Below are positions 21,422 to 30,952 of a DNA stretch of 60,000 nt, in pieces. The notes below the pieces were generated by a model that did no database searches, had not been told where the DNA came from, and saw only the letters and a program-made list of their open reading frames with translations. How positions within the stretch are numbered: position 1 is the first letter of the stretch; the number at the start of each line of letters is the position of its first letter. The translations under genes and the position numbers were made by a program. Source of the stretch: Bolinopsis microptera (lineage: Eukaryota > Ctenophora > Tentaculata > Lobata > Bolinopsidae); assembly GCF_026151205.1 (NCBI RefSeq), contig NC_087078.1:6095675-6155674 (forward strand), written 5' to 3'.

Positions 21422-22230
21422 TCAGTCCTTCCCACAGGTTACTACCTACCCCCTTCTAATCACCCACTTAACTTCACGTTGCTCTTTAATTTTCATTTTT
21501 AGCTGTTCAACTAGTTGGTTTCTTGCCTTTTGTTCAGCTGGGGTTCTGTCGGGTGCTACGTAGACACTAGAAAAGTATTTATCCGCTTTCAGTCGTGGTA
21601 CATTTTTCAGCATTTTTGAAGCAATTGCTTCCGTTGGTAATTGCACCCGAACAGTGCGTGGAATGCTCACATCTTCATTGTGGTCCTCCAATACCAAATC
21701 TACGTCGGGTTTCAACAATTCCAAACTAATGGGCGTCAGCTTGGCAAACCCTAGTGTTATCAAAACATCTTCCAAGTATCCTAATAGTCAATTTACTTGG
21801 TAAACTTTTTCACAAAACCTGGTACTCCGTGGAATATCAGATTTTTCTTCCTATCAGAGTTTTTTATTTCAGACATTACAACGTTAACAAGTGTCTTGGG
21901 CTGTAATGTGCTCGTCTTTGTTCCGCCTTCACTCGACTTCTTCAATATCTCGGCATATAAGGATACTTTTTCCGTTTCGTTCGCGATTTTCTCCTGGTTT
22001 TGTTTCATTGCAGCTTCCATGTCTGCCATTCTTGCCCCATTTCTCTGCACTTCAGCTAGAATATCTGCAATTGCAGATTGCTCAGCTGCAGCATTTTCCT
22101 TTTCCTCTAAGCTTGTGTCCATCTCATGTATCTTTCTGTCCTGGTCTTTCAGAGCATTGGTTGCTTTCACCAGCTGTCAATCCTGATCCTCCAGCTGTCT
22201 TTTGGTTTCGTTTGAGCAGGACAAAATAAA
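21422..22230 (-). pseudogene. LINE ORF1 remnant: coiled coil plus RRM-like domain
   Basis: Minus-strand coding stretch in two frames. The upstream part (22170-21793) has heptad-like coiled coil (ADILAEVQRNGARMADMEAAMK) ending DRKKNLIFHGVPG. After a frameshift near 21785 comes VRVQLPTEAIASKMLKN...LKADKYFSSVYVAPDRTPAEQKAR...VKWVIRRG. This order (coiled coil, R-K-x-N-L-I-hGVP, K/V-x-F-x-x-V-Y-h-x-P-D-x-T-x-x-EQ) is that of RNA-binding ORF1 proteins of many LINEs. A TAG sits at the expected Lys of RRGKVVTCGKD, and coding continues to a stop at 21422-21424. Another stop lies near 22180. No endonuclease follows, so it is truncated at both ends. Which LINE family here it belonged to is unknown. Confidence 0.75.
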
Positions 22231-22767
22231 TTGTAATTTATACTTACAACCGGGATCATTTGATAAATTTGGCCGTGTTTACAAATTAAGCTGGTATGTT
22301 GAAGAGATAATATTATGCTCTTAGTGTTACCGTCACTACTTTAACGAGATCTCTTAGCGTTATCAAAATTTACAGTAATGCCGTAATGGGACACAGCAGT
22401 TTTAACACTGATTAGTGCATTTTTGTTTGATAAGAAGTGCTAATCACTGCTTATCAGCTTTACTAAAGTGTTTAGTTTGTTTCATACTATACTATAATTT
22501 TCCATCCATAATTACTTGCATGCTACGAATTTTGACTGATTAAATTTTGCCTGCCAATTTTTACGTTTGAGTTAATAAACTATGATGATTATTGATTATA
22601 TATGAATTTTACTTGATAGAGTGCCTATCTTAAAATTAAATGTTTTTTGCAGGCTCTAATGATGTAGTACTAGTTTTACGAAGATTTCAAGCCTTACGTT
22701 GTGAGTTTCCCTTCGTGTCCAAAAGCATCATATATTCTATTTTACCTATATAGTTAGGATGATGATT
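22231..22767. other. Upstream flank of gene copy 2, last segment
   Basis: No gene. 22620-22730 repeats sequence seen at 8270-8350 (CAGGCTCTAA.TATGTAGT; AAGATTTCAAGCCTTA; TTTCCCTTCGTGTCCAAAAGCAT). The right end joins the MITE-like element before copy 2. Confidence 0.5.
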
Positions 22768-23640
22768 AATTCACTCTACACTCGACTGTCACGTGACTTT
22801 TTCAACCCGTTCTCTAGCTCACCCTGAACGACTATTCAAAACTCTTACCCTTTAATCTGATCCCAACCCTATAAACCCTAACCCAATTCCTAACAAAAGA
22901 ATGTGCTGAAACCCTAACAAAAAATTAGACCAACTTCCTCATACGGTAATTTTTTTTTTTTTTTTATCAATAAACTTTCAAATTGTTACACAAATACATC
23001 ATTTTATTTCAAAGAAAATATCGCCGAATGACCTTACATGCCTTGACAAGTGACCGAGTGTAAACAAAATAAGGGACACCGAAACACCAGTTGACCAGTA
23101 AACTGATCATAGCAATTACATCGGGCCCTAAATGCACCTATAAGTGAAGCGATGCTGCAACCAAGGCATGCTAGGTTTATTCCATTGAACTAATAAGGTT
23201 ACAGCCTAAAATATAAATATAATAAATAACAATGTACCATAAATCATAATTATAAACACACTTTATTTAACATATTTTATTAATTATACTTCATATCAAT
23301 TTATATTTAGACAATATAGTTACATTAAGGTAAATTGTTTAACTGTCAGAGGATGTTATATGGTCGTTTAGAACTGTCCAGAGGTACTTGATTAAATGGG
23401 TTTTAAACACGGATGGCCTTGAGATTTCCCTTAATTCATAAGGGAGTTTAATATCACGTGATATCACGTGATCGAGACAGATTTTCGCCAATATCTTGGC
23501 AGGGGAGCATTTTATCCCTATGTCATGTGGGTGATTCGGGATCAGCGTCCGAAAATACATAGATTCAAGTTGGCTTCAACTATCTGGGGCCCTTTTAGAA
23601 AAATCTCGAAGATCGAGTTTAGAGTGATCTAGCACATTCG
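22768..23640. mobile_element. MITE-like 5' flank element of gene copy 2
   Basis: Same element as 4864-5861: left end TTCACTCTACACTCGACTG, CCCTAA-rich middle, right end GAGTTTAGAGTGATCTAGCAC. It carries a LINE-tail insertion (22951-23450) in place of the Tc1-like MITE and shows the intact site CGCCAATATCTTGGCAGG. Confidence 0.65.
22951..23450 (-). mobile_element. 5'-truncated LINE 3' end, inverted
   Basis: On the minus strand it ends TTTATTGAT-poly(A), seen as a T15 run at 22951-22965. The last coding residues at 23339-23450 read LPYELREISRPSVFKTHLIKYLW, matching the LINE-A C-terminus LPLSLREIIRPGVFKTELIKHIW. It is a related but distinct subfamily. ATATCACGTG is doubled at the right junction, but I see no clean TSD. 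Confidence 0.75.
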
Positions 23641-23682
23641 ATATAGTTATAATACTAGTACTACTATTTTACAGGTTCAAAA

Positions 23683-25185
23683 ATGGGAAATGTTGCGAAT
23701 ATGATATTGGCGGGACACTTCACGCAAGTTGCTATATCAAAGATAATCTTTCAACTAGGAGTATACCATACGATTGATGTGAAACTGGTGTGTGGCCTAC
23801 TTATTGGGGTGTCTGTAGTAGTGGCTCTCTTGACGACCCTTAAAAGTGAAGGAATCTGCAACAAATTTGTTAAAGGACTACTAACATTGGTTGGGTCTTT
23901 CATCATCAACCTTAGTGGCAATTATCTTGGATTAAATTCACTTTGGATCTTCTTACAGTTCACTAGATCGTCATTGATCTACCATGACTATAAGTATTTG
24001 GACCTCGACGAATGGACCCTTGAATACTACATTTATATCACGATCCCGGTTATGGCTATAGCTTCTTTTGTGATAACAGTGCAATTCCTGGTCAAAAGTA
24101 ATCCACAAGAATCTGAAAAGAATACCAAGCTGCCTGACCCAGAAATCATTCTTCTTGGGGTTTGTGTTCAGTACACCACTGTATATTTGATTATTGCTTT
24201 CGAAGAATCGATCCTTTTTTGCCAAAGAAACGGACTTGGATATTGGCTTGTGGTTTTGGTGGCTCTTACTAAATCGCTCGCCCAAAAATTTCACGTGACT
24301 TTGGTTTTTTTGGTTTTGCAGCCGTACAAAACGGTTTTACATAAACCCTAATCCCAACCCTAACCCTAACCATAACCCCGAGGCCGAAGCTATCCATAAT
24401 CTTAATCACAACCCTAACCCTAACCCGAGCCCTAAATAATCGAATTCACGTTTTACTAGCCTGTCACGTGACCAAAACGGTTTTTTGCCCATAACTCTCC
24501 AGGGAAGCATTTTAACCCTACGTCATGGGGGGTGATTCGGAATCAGCGTCCAAAAATACACCGATCTAGATCACTTTCATGCCTAAAGGGCCTTTTCACA
24601 AGAATTTTCTTAAAATTTGGGCGAGCGATTTAGTAGGAGCGGGTTTTGGTAGTATCAGGCATCTCCACCATATTAACCTTTGTAAAAACTTCAAACCAAT
24701 TCAGATGTACTCGATCATTTTTTACGTTAGTCGGCTCATTCATCACACTTTTGAGTGCAGTACCAATAGGATCCCTGTCAATTGTATGTTTCGGTATATA
24801 CGGATTTAAGCCTGCAACATATAACTATATCACGTTAGCCATGAATGTGATAGCTGCTTTGATCCTTACAATCATGTTTCTGACGAAGAAGAAAAATCCA
24901 ACAGCTCAAAATCCTCCTGTCATTGTCGCTCCTCACTCTCCCTCTTACCCGATGCAAGCATCCTACCCTCCACAAGCATCCTACCCTCCGCAAGCATCCT
25001 ACCCGCCACAAGTATCCTACCCTCCACAAGTATCCTACCCTCCGCAAGCATCCAACCCGCCACAAGTATCCAACCCTCCTCCACCGTCTTACCCACCTCA
25101 AGGATCCTACCCTCCGCAAGCACTCGGCACAAACGTACAAACTACTCAATTTTCTGAAGCTAGCAAAGATATTCTACCTGCTTAG
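23683..25185 (+). pseudogene. Eight-segment / SYPPQ membrane protein, copy 2 (split by MITE)
   Basis: Codons run open from the conserved MGNVANMILAG start to 24260. The frame is then interrupted inside the sixth hydrophobic segment by the MITE at 24261-24641 plus one copy of its 9-bp target (GGTTTTGGT). It resumes in the same frame at 24651 and runs to the TAG at 25183-25185. With the insertion disregarded, the frame shows no other defect, so this was a working paralogue until a recent hit. It has the same duplicated-half structure as copy 1. The loop before the fourth segment is longer (SLIYHDYKYLDLDEWTLE), and the tail has about 10 units including PPPP variants. AATAAA follows at about 25196-25201. 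Whether the MITE could be spliced out is unknown; no convincing GT-AG pair sits at its edges. Confidence 0.85.
24261..24641. mobile_element. MULE-type MITE inside gene copy 2
   Basis: 381 bp. Ends GGCTCTTACTAAATCGCTCG and, as reverse complement, CGCTCCTACTAAATCGCTCG. TSD GGTTTTGGT at 24252-24260 and 24642-24650. Gene copies 1 and 4 give the empty site. The interior has CCCTAA-rich telomere-like sequence between two CACGTG sites. The 9-bp TSD fits Mutator-like elements. Same family as 32243-32958, 58142-58467 and 58723-59033. Confidence 0.9.
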
Positions 25186-25731
25186 TGAACTATGAAATAA
25201 ACAGTGTAGTCTGAAGAGGTCGATGCAAGTTCATAACTTAAGGAGCTGGTATTCAATATTCATACTAACAATTTTACCTGCGGGACCTTATATAATTAGG
25301 CTAATTATAGTGTTCATAAACTGACAAAGCCAAATGATAAAGTTTTTTAAATCGGGCGGTGGTAAGTGGTTTAATTGATCATTTTGTGACCCAAATGTGA
25401 TACTAAAATGTGTGAGTGTGTGTGTATGTGTGTGTGTACTCTCCCACTCTCGCTCTCTAACCTCTTATAATATATTTGCTATATAATTAGGTAATTTGGC
25501 AGGAAACTCAAGAGTCAAGATTGCCTATCAACTATTACTATAAGATATGTGAGGTGCACTCAGAATTATTTGTGGTCTGTTTGGAATGAGCGAGTTCATA
25601 CTTTCGCACCGTTTTAACTACGAAAATGTAATGCGTGTTTTTGAATATAATTAGCGGGTTTATACATTTGCATTTCAACTGCGATAGTGAAGTCCCAGCC
25701 ATATGCACGGGTTACACTAGTAACTATATAA
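25186..25731. other. 3' flank of copy 2 / upstream of copy 3
   Basis: No gene. It starts with the conserved AATAAA block. It has a partial ultra-short MITE at about 25273-25320 and a short TG repeat near 25410-25438. Confidence 0.5.
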
Positions 25732-25856
25732 TACCTTATCGGTATTAAATTGAACGGGCACTAATTAGACCCTGGAGGCCCTATCGTTCATTTTAATTTC
25801 CGTTCAAAATTATGTCCGTTTACGCAATGTCCGGTCAAATAATGTCTGCTAAGGTA
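25732..25856. mobile_element. Short MITE with TACCTTATC ends, copy 2
   Basis: Paralogue of 4672-4796 at the same relative position upstream of gene copy 3. It has about 125 bp and the same inverted ends. Confidence 0.6.
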
Positions 25857-25930
25857 ATACTAATTTTGTGAACGCAGTGCTGTAACAAATATACTATTTT
25901 ACCTATATATTATATAGTTAAGATGATGAT

Positions 25931-26301
25931 TAATCACTCTACACTCGACTGTCACGTGTCTTTTTCAACCCGTTGTCTAGCTGACCCTGAACGACTATTC
26001 AAAACCCTTACCCTCTAATCTGATCCCGACCCTATAAACCCTAAATCTAATCTAATCTCTAACAAAAGCATGTACTGAAACCCTAACCCTAGACCTTACG
26101 GAAATTATACCAACTTCCTTACACGGTCATATCACGTGATCGAAACAGCTTTTGGCCAATATCTTGCCAGGGAGCATTTTATCCCATTGTCATGTGGGTG
26201 ATTCGGAATCAGTGTCCGAAAATACATCGATTCAAGTTCGTTTTAACTTTTAGAAAAATCTCGAAGATCGACTTCGAGTGTTGAGTGATTTAGCACGCTC
26301 G
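25931..26301. mobile_element. MITE-like 5' flank element of gene copy 3 (uninterrupted)
   Basis: 371 bp from TAATCACTCTACACTCGACTG to GAGTGTTGAGTGATTTAGCAC. This is the only copy without a later insertion, so it shows the original sites of the insertions before copies 1 and 2 (CCAATATCTTGCCAGGG near 26157). Confidence 0.7.
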
Positions 26302-27103
26302 ATATAGTTATACTAGTAATAGTACTACTATTTTACAGGTTAATAAAATATACTATTTTATAGGTTCAAAAATGGGAAAAGTTGCGAATATGATATCGGC
26401 GGGATACTTCACACAAGTTGCTATATCAAAGATAATCTTTCAACTAGGATTATACAGTACGATCCGTGTGATACTGGTGTGTGGCCTACTTATCGGGGTG
26501 TCTGTAGTAGTGGCTCTCTTGACGACCCTTAAAAGTGAAGACAGCAAATTGGTTAAAGGAGTACTAACATTGGTTGGGTCTTTCATCATCAACCTTAGTG
26601 GCAACTATCTTGGATTAAATTCAGTCTGGATCTTCATACTACAGTGCACTAACATCTACCAAGATTATTACCTCTACGACTCGATCATAAAGCACTACGA
26701 TTATATCACGATCCCGGTCATGGCTATAGCTTCTCTTGTGATAACAGTGCACTTCCTGAAAAAAAGAAATCCACAAGAATCTGAAAAAAATACCAATCTG
26801 CCTGACCCAGAAATCATTCTTCTTGGGGTTTGTGTTCAGTACACCACTTTAAATTGTATTTATGCTTTCGGAGGATCGATGCTTTTTTGCGATTATAGAA
26901 ACGGACTTGGATATTGGCTTGTGGTTTTGGTTGTGTCAGGCATCTCCACCATTTTAACCTTTGTAAAAACTTCAAACCAATTCAGATGTACTCGATCATT
27001 TTTTACGTTAGTCGGCTCATTTATCACACATTTGAGTGCAGTACCGATAGGAATCGTGTCAATTTCATGTGTCACTAGACAATTTAACACTGTAACATAT
27101 AAC

Positions 27104-29625
27104 AAATGACAACGGGACAAGACTTGTGGATTTCTGTGCGACGAACCAGCTTGTCATCGGGGGAACTCTCTTCGAGCACAAGAACATTCACAAGGGAACA
27201 TGGCGGTCCCCCAACGGGCTCACCGTCAATCAGATAGATCATATCTGCATTGGAAAGCGGTTTCGTCAGTCACTTTTTGATGTTAGGGTATGTCGCGGGG
27301 CAGACATCGGCTCCGATCATTATCTGGTTCTAGGACTGCTGAAAATCAAACTTCAGTCAGTGACAAAGATCAACGCCAACAGGCCCAATGTGCCTGCCAT
27401 TGAGCGCCTGAGGGATAGTACTACGGTTTTAGAGTACAATGTGGCTCTTCAAAACCGATTTGCAAGTCTGGATAGTGAGGTCGACCTCGAGGATATGTGG
27501 CGTAATCTCAGTCAGACCGTCACTGATGTCTCACTGGAGGTACTAGGCAAAAGACCCCGGAAGGCAAAGGAGCAACACCTGTCACGGAAGACCAAGGATT
27601 TATTGACTCAGCGGGCACAGTTTAAGCGCAAAGACCCAAACTCGGACACTAACAGGTCAGAGTATTCTAAACTTAATAAGTTAGTCAAGAAAAGCAGCAA
27701 GCTAGACGACAATAACTGGGCAGTTAGAGTAGCTACTGATCTTGAGGAAGCAGCGAGCAAAGGTCAGCAGCGTGAGGTATGGGCAAAGATCAAGAAGATC
27801 TCTGGTAAGAACAAGAAGCCTCAAGCATCTTGTGTCCGGGACAAGGACGGTAGGAAGATCACGGATCCCCAACAGCAGAGGGATAGGTGGAAGGAGCACT
27901 TTACTGAACTTCTGAACCCCCCATCATCAAGTGTCAACCTTGCCGACCTTGATACAGTACCACCCCAACCCCACTTTAACTCTCTCTCTTGTTCGGATGG
28001 ACCACCCACCAGAGACGAGATTAGTTATTCCCTGACAAAGCTTAAGAACAACAAAAGCCCAGGAGTGGACGGGATAACTAACGAGCAACTGAAGTATGGT
28101 GCGAGTGCTCTAGTTGATCAACTAGAGTGTCTATTCAAGAAAGTGTGGGAAGAAGAGACTGTTCCTGAAGATTGGTTAAAGGGTGTGATCATTGTTATTG
28201 GGAAGAAAGGAGACACTTCAGTCTGCGGGAACAACAGAGGGATCACCTTAAGGTCTACAGCATCCAAGCTTTTTCAGATGATTCTTCTTAAGCGGTTACA
28301 TGCTGGTATGGAGTGTCTCCTCAGGGAGAATCAGTGCGGATTTAGACAGAACCGCTCATGTATTGATCAGATTTATTCTCTCCGAACTATTATTCATAAC
28401 TGTCTTGAGTTTAACATTCCTCTTTACATTAATTTTGTGGATTTCAAGGCAGCGTTCGATTCTATCAGAAGGGACTTTATTTGGTGCAGTATGAGACACT
28501 ATGGGCTGCCTGAAAAATATGTCAGAATATTTCAGTCATTTTTTGGGGGTACCATGAGTGCCGTGAGGGTTAATGGGGAGCTGACAGACTGGTTTGATGT
28601 TAACTCAGGCACAGGTCAGGGTGACATTCAAGCACCTCCTGTCTTTAATTTCTGCCTAAACTTTTCTGCATTTCTGGCTGAGACCAACAAGATCATCAGT
28701 CAAGGCGCAGTGCTGCAGAAAGAGATGAAGACGGTCGAGGAAAAGGTCATTCTGGACACCGATTATGCTGATGACATGGCTATTATGGACAACTCAGGGG
28801 AAGGCCTACAGGAATCAACTGATCTATTAGTTCATTACAGCTCCTACGCTGGGCTCAGAATAAATGCAAAGAAGACCCAATGCATGGCTGTAAGCAAGTG
28901 CGCCTCCCAGCGACCTTTCATCAAGGATGATTGTATTGAGCTGTCGGTTGAGGGTGAACCCGTCGAGCAGGTTAGCAACTTTGTCTACCTGGGTGCAACT
29001 ATTAGTGGGGATGGGACAATCAACAGAGACCTGGATGTCCGTATCCAGAAGGCTAATGGCGCCTTTCATCAGCTCTGGAACATTTGGAATAGCAGAACTA
29101 TAAAGACTCCAACCAAGATCAGGATCTATAGGGCTGCTGTCCTCACCATCTTGTTGTATGGAGCTGAAGTCTGGAACACCACCAAAAAGCAGATGAAACG
29201 TTTCGAGGTTTTCCATCAAACCTCCTTGAGAAGGATCCTTAGGATTAAATGGTTCTTTCATGTAACCAACGACGAAGTTCTTAGGAGGGCTGGCATCAAG
29301 TCAGTTGAGACTTTCATCAGTGCTGCCAGGCTACGTTGGTATGGACATGTAGTTAGAATGCCAGACTCTAGACTACCGAGGTTTCTGTTGAACTGGAAGC
29401 CAAACTATGGAAAGAGGTCAAGGGGCAGACCCCGTAAGAACTGGAAGTCCTGCGTACTCGAAGATGCTGCTAAGTTTACAGGTGTTGAAAACATCGACAA
29501 CGACACAACAGAAGCTTTGGCTACCAACCGAGTACAGTGGAGACATATGTTACGCCGCCAACGCGATGTGTGTGATGCAGGCCACTCCAACGACTAGGAG
29601 GAGACCTTACCATGTAACATGTGTA
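27104..29625 (+). mobile_element. LINE-B1, RTE-like, 5'-truncated
   Basis: 2522 bp, flanked by TGTAACATATAAC (27091-27103 and 29626-29638). The 5' end falls within the endonuclease. The 3' end is a very short UTR ending in ATGTAACATGTGTA, a microsatellite-like tail. Short 3' UTRs with tandem tails are typical of RTE-clade elements. A second insertion of the same family (50423-50624) ends in the same repeat. Confidence 0.88.
27105..29597 (+). CDS. LINE-B1 endonuclease-reverse transcriptase, N-terminally truncated, open frame
   Basis: Continuous frame of about 830 residues from the insertion junction (NDNGTRLVDF; no own start codon) to TAG at 29595-29597. The end of the AP-endonuclease has VNQIDHICIGKR and GSDHYLVL. 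Reverse transcriptase motifs are KKGDTSVCGNNRGITLRS, NFVDFKAAFDS, GTGQGDIQAPPVF and DYADDMAIM. The C-terminal domain has LRWYGHVVRMP and a basic GKRSRGRPRKNWK box. The motif set fits RTE-like elements, which usually carry one long ORF. The absence of any stop or frameshift indicates recent insertion and a possibly active family in this genome. It runs in the same direction as the interrupted gene and could be co-transcribed with it. Confidence 0.85.
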   Translation, partial: NDNGTRLVDFCATNQLVIGGTLFEHKNIHKGTWRSPNGLTVNQIDHICIGKRFRQSLFDVRVCRGADIGSDHYLVLGLLKIKLQSVTKINANRPNVPAIERLRDSTTVLEYNVALQNRFASLDSEVDLEDMWRNLSQTVTDVSLEVLGKRPRKAKEQHLSRKTKDLLTQRAQFKRKDPNSDTNRSEYSKLNKLVKKSSKLDDNNWAVRVATDLEEAASKGQQREVWAKIKKISGKNKKPQASCVRDKDGRKITDPQQQRDRWKEHFTELLNPPSSSVNLADLDTVPPQPHFNSLSCSDGPPTRDEISYSLTKLKNNKSPGVDGITNEQLKYGASALVDQLECLFKKVWEEETVPEDWLKGVIIVIGKKGDTSVCGNNRGITLRSTASKLFQMILLKRLHAGMECLLRENQCGFRQNRSCIDQIYSLRTIIHNCLEFNIPLYINFVDFKAAFDSIRRDFIWCSMRHYGLPEKYVRIFQSFFGGTMSAVRVNGELTDWFDVNSGTGQGDIQAPPVFNFCLNFSAFLAETNKIISQGAVLQKEMKTVEEKVILDTDYADDMAIMDNSGEGLQESTDLLVHYSSYAGLRINAKKTQCMAVSKCASQRPFIKDDCIELSVEGEPVEQVSNFVYLGATISGDGTINRDLDVRIQKANGAFHQLWNIWNSRTIKTPTKIRIYRAAVLTILLYGAEVWNTTKKQMKRFEVFHQTSLRRILRIKWFFHVTNDEVLRRAGIKSVETFISAARLRWYGHVVRMPDSRLPRFLLNWKPNYGKRSRGRPRKNWKSCVLEDAAKFTGVENIDNDTTEALATNRVQWRHMLRRQRDVCDAGHSND

Positions 29626-30088
29626 TGTAACATATAACTATATCACGTTACCCATGAATGTGATAACTGCTCTGATCCTTACAATCATGTTTCTGACGAA
29701 GAAGAAAGATCCAACAGCTCAAAATCCTCAAGTCATTGTCGCTCCTCACGCTCCCTCTTACCCGATGCAAGCATCCTACCCTCCACAAGCATCCTACCCT
29801 CCGCAAGCATCCTACCCGCCACAAGTATCTTACCCTCCACAAGCATCATATCCGCCACAAGCATCCAACCCGCCACAAGAATCCTACCCTCCACAAGCAT
29901 CCTATCCGCCACAAGCATCCTACCCTCCGCAAGCATCCTACCCTCCGCAAGCATCTTACCCTCCGCAAGTATCCAACCTTCCTCCACCGTCTTACCCACC
30001 TCAAGGATCCTACCCTCCGCAAGCACTCGGCACAAACGCACAAACTACTCAACTTTCTGAAGCTAGCAAAGATATTCTTCCTGCTTAG

Positions 30089-30747
30089 TGAACTATGGAA
30101 TAAACAGTGTAGTCTGAAGAGGTCGATGCAAGTTCATAACTGATCATAAGACTATACAATTAATAAAATAACCTTTTGACTGTTGATTTAGAGCTTCAGA
30201 CTGTTAAAGTGGGGCGCCAAAAGATCGCAATTAACAACGTCAAAACGATGTTTGCTTGACCGGTGGTCAAATATTAATGCTTTTGAATGAGAACAAATTT
30301 ATATCAACATTAATTAATAAACCTAAACGACAATTAACATATTTTCTGTGACAATGATTGCGCTATAGTATAATACTTTCTAGCATGAAATTTTACTTTT
30401 ATAATCCACAAAGACGTGCGCCAAGTTGGACTCGTCGACGGTCTAATTCATATTTAGAACAAATATTTTAAGGGTATCTGTACCAGTGTACCCGTTAAAC
30501 ATGAAACTGTAGGTTTGTCAAACCGTTGTTTCACTTTGTACATTGATCTCCCTCTGGCTCAAGCATCAAGCTCACTTTGTCAAAATTTTCATTGAATAGA
30601 TTCAACCAAAATATTTATAAACAGCGGAGTTAGAGGAAAATAAACGGCTGTCGGCCGGGCGTCGCGTTATTAGGAAGTTTTATTGTTCACATTGCATTAT
30701 TGATTATAAATATAATTAATATTATGTTTGTTGGCCGGTAAATCTTT
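30089..30747. other. Shared 3' flank of gene copies 3 and 4, first part
   Basis: No gene. Highly similar to 57211-57850. It contains GACGTGCGCCAAGTTGGACTC (near 30414), a half-site of the palindromic element that follows. Confidence 0.7.
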
Positions 30748-30952
30748 GGTTTATAATCTACCAAGACGCGCGCCGAATTGGACTTATCGACGGTCTTAGA
30801 ACTATGTTTTACAAGTATCACCTTCACATAGCCATGTGTATACGCGAACTGCGTGACGCGCTTGTTGTTTTTAACGGGTGATACTCGTAAAGTATTTGTT
30901 CCAGGACCGTCGACGAATCCAACTCGGCGCGCGTCCTGGTAGGTAGTAAACC
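30748..30952. mobile_element. Palindromic MITE with long TIRs
   Basis: 205 bp. The left arm (GGTTTATAATCTACCAAGACG..., with GCGCGCC and TCGACGGTC) and right arm (...GACCGTCGACG, GGCGCGCG, GGTAGGTAGTAAACC) are inverted over about 70 bp. The paralogue at 57860-59555 has the same arms pulled apart by later insertions. Confidence 0.75.

Larger units (their letters stand above)
26372..30088 (+). pseudogene. Eight-segment / SYPPQ membrane protein, copy 3 (split by LINE)
   Basis: The frame is open for 244 codons (26372-27103), then interrupted between the seventh and eighth hydrophobic segments (TVTYN|YITLPMNV) by LINE-B1. It resumes in frame at 29639 and ends at TAG 30086-30088, with AATAAA about 11 bp later. 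The 13-bp TSD TGTAACATATAAC flanks the LINE, so the exact original junction is visible and in frame. No other lesion is seen. Relative to copy 1 it lacks four residues after LKSED and differs in the third-to-fourth-segment loop. The tail has about 15 hexapeptides. The leader has a doubled TATTTTAYAGGTT acceptor (26335-26365). Confidence 0.85.

Noticed and set aside
24261-24641. MITE in gene copy 2 acting as a spliced intron
   Set aside because: No convincing GT...AG pair at its borders; the perfect TSD is fully explained by transposition. Left open for RNA evidence.
27702-29261. Minus-strand ORFs across LINE-B1
   Set aside because: Shadows of the endonuclease-RT frame, without motifs.
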